In this document: positions 45,468-50,616 of the stretch, piece by piece | How the letters are laid out: the number at the start of each line of letters is the position of its first letter | How positions within the stretch are numbered: the first letter of the stretch is position 1 | NCBI GenBank assembly: GCA_004296775.1 | Contig: RHGE01000045.1 | Location: forward strand, 1-50,616 | Length of the DNA stretch: 50,616 nt | Direction: 5' to 3' | Source: Marinilabiliaceae bacterium JC017 | GTDB taxonomy: Bacteria > Bacteroidota > Bacteroidia > Bacteroidales > Marinilabiliaceae | Program-made: the position numbers and the translations under genes | Notes under the pieces: generated by a model | Told to the model about the DNA's origin: nothing | The model's database searches: none | The model's input: only the letters and a program-made list of their open reading frames with translations

Positions 45468-46616
45468 GTGAGAATTAAAGGGAAAATATCAGGTTTTCTT
45501 ATAGCATTGACAGGCTTGTTATGCTATCAATGTACAGAAAATAAAGAAGCTCTGAAGACACGGTTTGTGACTGCTGCCGACCAGGCTTTCTTATACATGG
45601 GACGTGTCGATAAACAAGGTGATCAGGTGGCTTATAACTGGCCGGGCATAATGGTTTCAACCCGGTTTACCGGTCGTTCATTGGGTATCCGCATCAAAGG
45701 AGAAGAAAGAAACTATTTTAATGTTTGGGTGGATGATTGCCCGGAACAGGTGGTACATGCCGTAAACGATACCGTTTGGTGGTTTCCCGGGCGTTTATCT
45801 GCAGGCGAGCACCAGTTACGTCTGGTCAAACGAACCGAAGCCGATATGGGAATGGCTACTTTTTACGGGCTTCATATCGGGGAAAAGGACTCTTTGATGG
45901 CGCCCTTGCCGTTGCCTGAACGTAAAGTGTTATTCATTGGTAATTCCATTACCTGTGGGTATGGTACCGAAGGGAAAAATAAGCTGGAAAGATTTCATCC
46001 TTCCACGGAGAATTGTGAGAAATCCTATGCCACCATCATTGCCCGAGCTTTTAAAGCCCAATACCAGTTGGTATCTCATTCGGGGTTGGGCATTGTGCGT
46101 AATTATGGCGATCCCGAAAAGATTTCCCGCAAATTACAACCCATGCCGGCGCGACTGGATTACTTATTTGATGGCGATTCCACAAAACGTTATGATCTGA
46201 ATAAATATATCCCCGATGCCGTAGTCATTAATTTGGGAACCAATGATTATTCCACCCAACCTTTTCCCGATGAAAAGGATTACGTAAAGGGGGGTATGGC
46301 GCTTCTGGAGCGAATAACAACAACATTCCCTGGAGTCAGGGTATTTTGTATTGCCGGGCCCATGATTAACGAACCTTGTTATTCTTATAATAAGAAAATA
46401 GTGGAATTATACCGTGAGCAGTACAGCAATAAAGATGTGGCGTTTATAGGTGTGCCGGTTGAATTATTGAATCCGGAGAAGGATCTGGGATCCGACTGGC
46501 ATCCTTCCTATCGCGGCCAGGTGAAATCGGCTTTCCATATTATACCGGTTATCAGTACCGTTATGAATTGGGATTATTCATCCGAAGAAGAACGACAGGT
46601 ACTAATTTCTCAATAA
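45468..46616 (+). CDS. CE2-like two-domain SGNH esterase
   Basis: A 382-aa protein starting with GTG (MRIKGKIS), with a hydrophobic signal and possible lipobox (LLCYQC). Residues ~40-145 form a jelly-roll N-terminal domain (GIMVSTRFTGRSLGIRIKGE, NYFNVWVDD, GEHQLRLVKRTEADMGMATF), as in carbohydrate esterase family 2. The SGNH domain follows: VLFIGNSITCGYGTEG (Ser), SHSGLGIVRNYG, VINLGTNDYST and DWHPSYRGQVKSAFHI (His). CE2 enzymes remove acetyl from sugar hydroxyls, often at O6. It lies between another SGNH gene and the GH20 gene, consistent with stepwise deacetylation then exo-cleavage. Confidence 0.87.
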   Translation: MRIKGKISGFLIALTGLLCYQCTENKEALKTRFVTAADQAFLYMGRVDKQGDQVAYNWPGIMVSTRFTGRSLGIRIKGEERNYFNVWVDDCPEQVVHAVNDTVWWFPGRLSAGEHQLRLVKRTEADMGMATFYGLHIGEKDSLMAPLPLPERKVLFIGNSITCGYGTEGKNKLERFHPSTENCEKSYATIIARAFKAQYQLVSHSGLGIVRNYGDPEKISRKLQPMPARLDYLFDGDSTKRYDLNKYIPDAVVINLGTNDYSTQPFPDEKDYVKGGMALLERITTTFPGVRVFCIAGPMINEPCYSYNKKIVELYREQYSNKDVAFIGVPVELLNPEKDLGSDWHPSYRGQVKSAFHIIPVISTVMNWDYSSEEERQVLISQ

Positions 46617-46954
46617 TAATTTACAATAGATCGTTAGATAATAGACATTAGATATTAGACTGATTTACATTACATCCATTTTCAGACCATTAACAATTTC
46701 GTCTATTAGATAAAGTGAAGTTGTTTTTCAATTACTTACAAAAGTTTAACGAACTATTGAATTTAAGGAGAACAAGGTTATGGCTTTTGTATTTCGGTTA
46801 AAAAGAGTGTTTCTGAAGAGAAAAAGCAGAAGACTGGCATACCAATTAACCATGGTTTCAAACCTATGTCTCCTGAGATATGGAGAAAGAAAACAGATGA
46901 TGACAATGAAATTATTGCTTCAAATTTTTTTATAATCAAGATTTACACAGGAAG
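46617..46954 (+). other. Gap with a possible gene fragment
   Basis: This stretch contains a frame opening at the 46764 stop and open to the terminator: the reading YGFCISVKKSVSEEKKQKTG, then IPINHGFKPMSPEIWRKK and TDDDNEIIASNFF (46779-46930) looks protein-like but has no start codon. It may be the tail of a lost gene. The earlier part (46625-46665) is simple TTAGATA-type sequence. Confidence 0.3.
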
Positions 46955-46982
46955 AGGCCAGTGTATGCTGGCCTTTTTTTTT
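46955..46982 (+). terminator. Rho-independent terminator upstream of the GH20 gene
   Basis: A 7-bp stem AGGCCAG/CTGGCCT with a 6-nt loop is followed by nine T residues (46974-46982). It ends 24 bases before the GH20 start codon at 47006, so GH20 may have its own promoter or depend on read-through. Confidence 0.8.
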
Positions 46983-47005
46983 ATGCAGAATTAAAATCAA
47001 TCTAT

Positions 47006-49309
47006 ATGTTTCTTAGAAAAGTTTTAACAATGTGTTGTGTTGCGGGTTTTGTCCTTTTGGCCGGGTGTCAGAAGAAACAAGCTGTGGCAACCTATAATGA
47101 AGGAATAAATATTGTTCCTAAACCGGAGTCGATACAAGAACGTATTGGCGAATTTGTGTTATCCGATAAAACCGGGTTGGTAGTTAATTGCAACAATCAG
47201 AATGTAGGGCAGGACCTGTTTTTAGAGAAAGTAAAAAAAGCAACCGGTTTCGATTTGGCTGCTAATGAAAAGCAAGGTAATACCATTGAGCTTCTTATTG
47301 ATGAGAGTCTCACCCTGAATGATGAAGGTTACACCTTGTCGGTACAGCCCGAAAAAGTATTGGTAACCGGAAAAACCAATAAAGGGGTTTTTTATGGCTT
47401 GCAAACCTTGTTGCAGCTGTTGCCGGCTGAGATTGAAAGTGACAAAGTTATTACTGATATGACTTGGCGTATTCCGGCTGTGAAAGTTATTGACCAGCCG
47501 CGTTTTGTTTACCGGGGGATGCACCTGGATGTGTGTCGTCATTTTGTGCCCGTGGATGATGTGAAGAAACATCTGGATATGATGGCCATGTGTAAGCTGA
47601 ATAAGTTTCATTGGCATTTAACCGAGGATCAGGCCTGGCGCATTGAGATAAAAAAGTATCCTTTGTTGACGGAAATCGGTTCCAAACGCATTGAAGGCGA
47701 AGGAACAGAATACGGTGGTTTCTATACCCAGGAGCAAATTAAAGAGGTGGTGAAATATGCGCAGGAACGCATGATTGACGTGATTCCGGAGATTGAACTG
47801 CCGGGACATGCATTAGCGGCTTTAACGGCTTATCCGCAATTTAGTTGTACCGGAGGCCCTTTCAAGGTGCGTAATTTGTGGGGTGTGGAACCCGATGTGT
47901 ATTGTGCCGGAAAAGAAGAGACCTTTGAATTTTTGTCAAATGTGATTGATGAAGTGGTGGCCTTGTTTCCATCAGAATACTTTCATATTGGCGGTGACGA
48001 ATGTCCGAAAGATCGCTGGAAAACCTGTGCTTTATGCCAAAAACGCATGCGTAAGGAAGGCTTGAAAAATGAGCATGAGTTACAAAGTTATTTTGTGCGT
48101 CGCGTAGAGAAAATATTGCAGGCACATGGGAAAAAGATGATCGGCTGGGATGAGATATTAGAAGGCGGTTTGGCCGAATCGGCCGTGGTAATGTCCTGGA
48201 GAGGTGAGAAAGGCGGAATTGACGCCGCTAACCTGGAGCATGATGTTATTATGACCCCTTACCAGTGGTGTTACCTGGATTGGTACCAGGGTAATGAAAA
48301 TGTGGAGCCTGTCGCTATCGGTGGTTACACACCGCTGAAAAGGTGTTATGAATACGAACCTCTTCCGGCTGCGTTGGATGCCGCCAAACAAAAACACATT
48401 TTAGGCACCCAGGGCAATGTGTGGACCGAATACATGTACACCCCGCAGTTAATTGAATACCGCGTATATCCGCGTTTGCTGGCATTGGCAGAAGTAAACT
48501 GGTCGGCCGCTGACAATAAAAACTGGGAGGACTTTTTAAAGCGTCTCGACAATCAATTCGTGAGGATGGATTGTAAGCACATTAATTACCACATTCCACT
48601 TCCCGAAGGACCTTGTAATAATGTGGTATTCCTGGATACAGCCCGCATTGCTTTTACAACCTCCCGACCGGTTAAAGTGGTATATACCACCAACGGTTCA
48701 GAGCCTGATGCTGAAAGTGCGGTGTATACCGATACCTTGAAGTTTACCGCTAATACCACCCTTAAAGCTGCCTGTGTGTTGAATACGGGTAAAATAAGTC
48801 CGGTACGTACCATCACCATTTCCAAAACTGAGACGATTCCATCAATTGATGCCAAAGTGAAAGGAAATGGTTTGAATGAAGCGTACAATGCAGGAACTTA
48901 CATCACTACCAACGACATTAAGGATAGTGAAACGTGGAAGAAACGTACCAATAAAATGGCACCCATTCCTCCTTATACCGACTATTCATACCAGCAACCA
49001 AGCGCTTCTATTTTCACTGGTTTCATGAACATTGAAGCCGATGGTATTTATGAGTTTAATACCGATTTGGATCAGTTTTACATTGCCAATCAATTATTGG
49101 TTGATAATAACGGTGAAGTAAAAAGGTTCAGCCGAAATGTGAGTACCATTGCCCTTCAAAAAGGGTTGCATCCTGTAAAACTGGTATACCTGAATAACAT
49201 TATCGGCGGATGGCCACAGTGTTGGAACGGACCAAAAGTAAGATATCGGAAATTAGGTGAGAAAGCCTGGAAGATGGCCGACTCCAATTCCTATAGGCTC
49301 CAAAAATAA
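47006..49309 (+). CDS. GH20 beta-N-acetylhexosaminidase lipoprotein
   Basis: The start at ATG 47006 gives a 767-aa lipoprotein (MFLRKVLTMCCVAGFVLLAG, then C). An N-terminal GH20b-type domain (IVPKPESIQERIGEFVLSD, GKTNKGVFYGLQTLLQLLP) precedes the catalytic barrel: RFVYRGMHLDVCRHFVPVDD, KFHWHLTEDQAWRIEI, VIPEIELPGHALAAL and the D331-E332 pair in FHIGGDECPKDRW, used in substrate-assisted hydrolysis. GWDEILEGG, SWRGEKGG and ILGTQGNVWTEYM follow. A C-terminal PA14/chitobiase-like segment (TTNGSEPDAESAVYTDTL, FTGFMNIEADGIYEF) may bind glycan. It releases beta-linked GlcNAc/GalNAc ends. It is the last gene of the locus; a terminator follows. Confidence 0.95.
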   Translation: MFLRKVLTMCCVAGFVLLAGCQKKQAVATYNEGINIVPKPESIQERIGEFVLSDKTGLVVNCNNQNVGQDLFLEKVKKATGFDLAANEKQGNTIELLIDESLTLNDEGYTLSVQPEKVLVTGKTNKGVFYGLQTLLQLLPAEIESDKVITDMTWRIPAVKVIDQPRFVYRGMHLDVCRHFVPVDDVKKHLDMMAMCKLNKFHWHLTEDQAWRIEIKKYPLLTEIGSKRIEGEGTEYGGFYTQEQIKEVVKYAQERMIDVIPEIELPGHALAALTAYPQFSCTGGPFKVRNLWGVEPDVYCAGKEETFEFLSNVIDEVVALFPSEYFHIGGDECPKDRWKTCALCQKRMRKEGLKNEHELQSYFVRRVEKILQAHGKKMIGWDEILEGGLAESAVVMSWRGEKGGIDAANLEHDVIMTPYQWCYLDWYQGNENVEPVAIGGYTPLKRCYEYEPLPAALDAAKQKHILGTQGNVWTEYMYTPQLIEYRVYPRLLALAEVNWSAADNKNWEDFLKRLDNQFVRMDCKHINYHIPLPEGPCNNVVFLDTARIAFTTSRPVKVVYTTNGSEPDAESAVYTDTLKFTANTTLKAACVLNTGKISPVRTITISKTETIPSIDAKVKGNGLNEAYNAGTYITTNDIKDSETWKKRTNKMAPIPPYTDYSYQQPSASIFTGFMNIEADGIYEFNTDLDQFYIANQLLVDNNGEVKRFSRNVSTIALQKGLHPVKLVYLNNIIGGWPQCWNGPKVRYRKLGEKAWKMADSNSYRLQK

Positions 49310-49393
49310 TACTGGAGTTTGGGACATGGTTTTTTAGTGAAAAACAATTGAATTTTTATTAGAATCCATTCTTTATGTTTGTTTAATCAGGCG

Positions 49394-49428
49394 GGTGGTC
49401 ACCGGTTTTCCGGTGGCCACCTTTTTTG
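49394..49428 (+). terminator. Terminator after the GH20 gene
   Basis: A 12-bp stem (GGTGGTCACCGG with CCGGTGGCCACC, one T-G wobble) with a TTTT loop is followed by a T6 run. It lies 85 bases after the GH20 stop and marks the end of the locus. Confidence 0.88.
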
Positions 49429-49547
49429 TGCAAGATTGTGTGAATTCCAAAACCGCAAACCGTACACCGCAAACCGAAAACCGTAACACCGCCAACCGCC
49501 AGAAAAACCCCTCCGTGAAAACCGGTACATCCTCCGGCAGGAAGACT

Positions 49548-49887
49548 GTTGCAACTCTGCGCACCGTATCCGTTCCAACGTAAGGCTTGTTGCAACTCTG
49601 CGCACTGTATTCGTTCCAACGTAAGGCCTGTTGCAACTCTGCGCACCGTATTCGTTCCAACGGAAGGCCTGTTGCAACTCTGCGCATTATTCCCGTTCCA
49701 ATGGAAAGCCTGTTGCAATTTTGCGCACCGTTTCCGTTCCAACGGAAAGGCTGTTGCAACTTTGCGCACCGTTTCCGTTCCAACGGAAGGCTTGTTGCAA
49801 CTCTGCGCACCGTTTCCGTTCCAACGGAAAGCCTGTTGCAATTTTGCGCACCGTTCCCGTTCCAACAGAAAGCCTGTTGCAACTTTG
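49548..49887. repeat. 41-bp tandem repeat array (8 full copies plus part)
   Basis: GTTGCAACTCTGCGCACCGT marks unit starts at 49548, 49589, 49630, 49671, 49712, 49753, 49794, 49835 and 49876, every 41 bp without exception. Each unit contains a palindrome around TTTCCGTT-CC-AACGGAAA that can form a short hairpin. There are no spacers, so it is not CRISPR. Because 41 is not a multiple of three, each repeat shifts frame and all six frames stay open, which makes spurious ORFs. The following 49888-50054 shows no gene. Confidence 0.9.
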
Positions 49888-50054
49888 GCATAACATCCCA
49901 GAATATCCTTATCACCAAAGCCACCGGTCAGCATTAAAGCCAATCAACCTGTCAGCGTCCGCAGGACCTGATAGCGTTAAATGTCCCACCCTCTCCACGT
50001 CACCAACTTGTAAGGCGTCTTATCGGTAATATTCGGGTTCTTTTGGCAGAATGT

Positions 50055-50083
50055 TTTTGGCGAGCAGTAAATCATCTTGATAC
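50055..50083. repeat. 29-nt direct repeat, copy 2
   Basis: An exact repeat of 23388-23416 in the same orientation, 26.7 kb apart. The upstream bases (TTTTGGCAGAATG against TATTGGCAAAATA) are also similar. It lies beyond the end of the PUL, so the two copies bracket the enzyme and transporter genes. Confidence 0.75.
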
Positions 50084-50398
50084 CTGATACTAATGACTGT
50101 TATTTTTTGGCGTCCTGCCTCGCTTCGGGCTCGCCACCGCGCTTTCCGTTTCTACTCCTCGCTATCCCTTCCCGCCCATGCCAACACCTCGCTGTGGGGT
50201 ATCCACTGCAATCGCTGGCCGAAAACAAGCTACAGTCCACAGTAACCAATCAATAGTTGTAATGCGAATCAATGGTTAATAGTATTCATAATTAATATCT
50301 ACAGATTCACAAGGCACTAATTGCAAATAGGCGTTAGCGGAGGTCTCTTGCTACAATAGACATAAGGTGAAACGATGACGAAGCGTTTTTGTATTTTT

Positions 50399-50466
50399 CT
50401 GTCGTACCTACGGCACTTATTTAGTTTACATGGTTAATGTCTACCATACTGTCGTGCCGCAGGCAC
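50399..50466. repeat. Pair of short palindromic repeats at the right end
   Basis: CTGTCGTACCTACGGCAC (50399) and CTGTCGTGCCGCAGGCAC (50449) are two variants of one motif with a GTGCC/GGCAC palindrome, separated by an AT-rich spacer (TTATTTAGTTTACA). They look like REP-type intergenic elements. No gene is supported in 50084-50616. Confidence 0.5.
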
Positions 50467-50616
50467 TGGAGAATTCAACTTTATCATTTTTCATCATATA
50501 ACAAGGTCCGATTACGAATCGATGTTAGCAGGGGCAAACGCGAAGTCGCCCTTGAATAAATCGACACTATAACACAAAAAGCCAAATGACGAGTCGGACC
50601 ATGATGTTGGGAAGCG

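Noticed and set aside
46961-47005. Upstream GTG start of the GH20 gene
   Set aside because: It lies inside the terminator hairpin and would place 15 residues before a complete lipoprotein signal; ATG 47006 fits.
49548-49887. Possible CRISPR array
   Set aside because: Units are contiguous with no unique spacers and no cas genes are present.
49373-50029. Several overlapping ORFs in all frames over the 41-bp repeats
   Set aside because: They are produced by the repeat itself: a period not divisible by three with no stop codon in any frame. The translations are low-complexity permutations of the same unit.

Overview
The window looks like a chromosomal segment of a Bacteroidota, probably a Marinilabiliales-like glycan degrader. 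It has a SusC/SusD pair, type IX secretion C-terminal tails, AraC- and ROK-type regulators, few clear Shine-Dalgarno sites and many SGNH esterases. The genus assignment is a guess; the phylum is well supported. No rRNA, tRNA or CRISPR array was recognised.

Region 1 (1-7030). Four minus-strand genes for exported proteins: two type IX secretion cargo candidates (one with a FISUMP domain) and two lipoproteins, separated by strong hairpin terminators. They diverge from an AraC-family regulator with an unusually cysteine-rich N-terminal half. A pair of 13-bp direct repeats exactly 21 bp apart lies in the divergent region.

Region 2 (7030-12470). A decayed accessory zone. Two 5'-truncated group II intron 3' ends each sit just beyond the 3' end of a minus-strand gene (an amidohydrolase, then a 254-aa unknown). 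Each gene is preceded by a copy of the same ~310-bp repeat, giving two modules of identical layout with different cargo. Next come a degenerate ~23-nt repeat patch and an MFS transporter gene broken by one in-frame TAA.

Region 3 (12480-19260, minus strand). A lipid/hydrophobe-type export operon: DUF1302-like outer-membrane protein, MMPL/RND permease, a short open duplicate of the permease tail, and a LolA-like lipoprotein-sorting protein. An AraC regulator lies upstream. Four operator-like direct repeats spaced 21-22 bp precede the first gene.

Region 4 (20100-49310, plus strand). A large N-acetylglucosamine-centred polysaccharide utilisation locus. It starts with a ROK regulator and a FAD oxidoreductase, followed by DUF4434, sugar porter, AGE epimerase and a second DUF4434. 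An AT-rich block (about 28480-40478) follows, with a phosphodiester glycosidase (NAGPA-like), SusC, SusD, a GHL10 enzyme, a SASA esterase, GH89 alpha-N-acetylglucosaminidase and an SGNH hydrolase. After it come a DUF5009/HGSNAT-like acetyltransferase, further SGNH/CE2 esterases, a second GHL10-like protein and a GH20 hexosaminidase. A plausible reading is that the surface SusCD imports alpha/beta-GlcNAc-rich, possibly O-acetylated glycan pieces. Periplasmic esterases, GH89, GH20 and the NAGPA homologue would strip GlcNAc, and the sugar porter and AGE epimerase would take the monosaccharide inside. The AT-rich block appears foreign and seems to have displaced a native susC, of which only a signal-peptide ghost at 28390 remains. 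The locus ends at a strong terminator (49394), then a 41-bp-period tandem repeat. A 29-nt direct repeat brackets the enzyme locus at 23388 and 50055.
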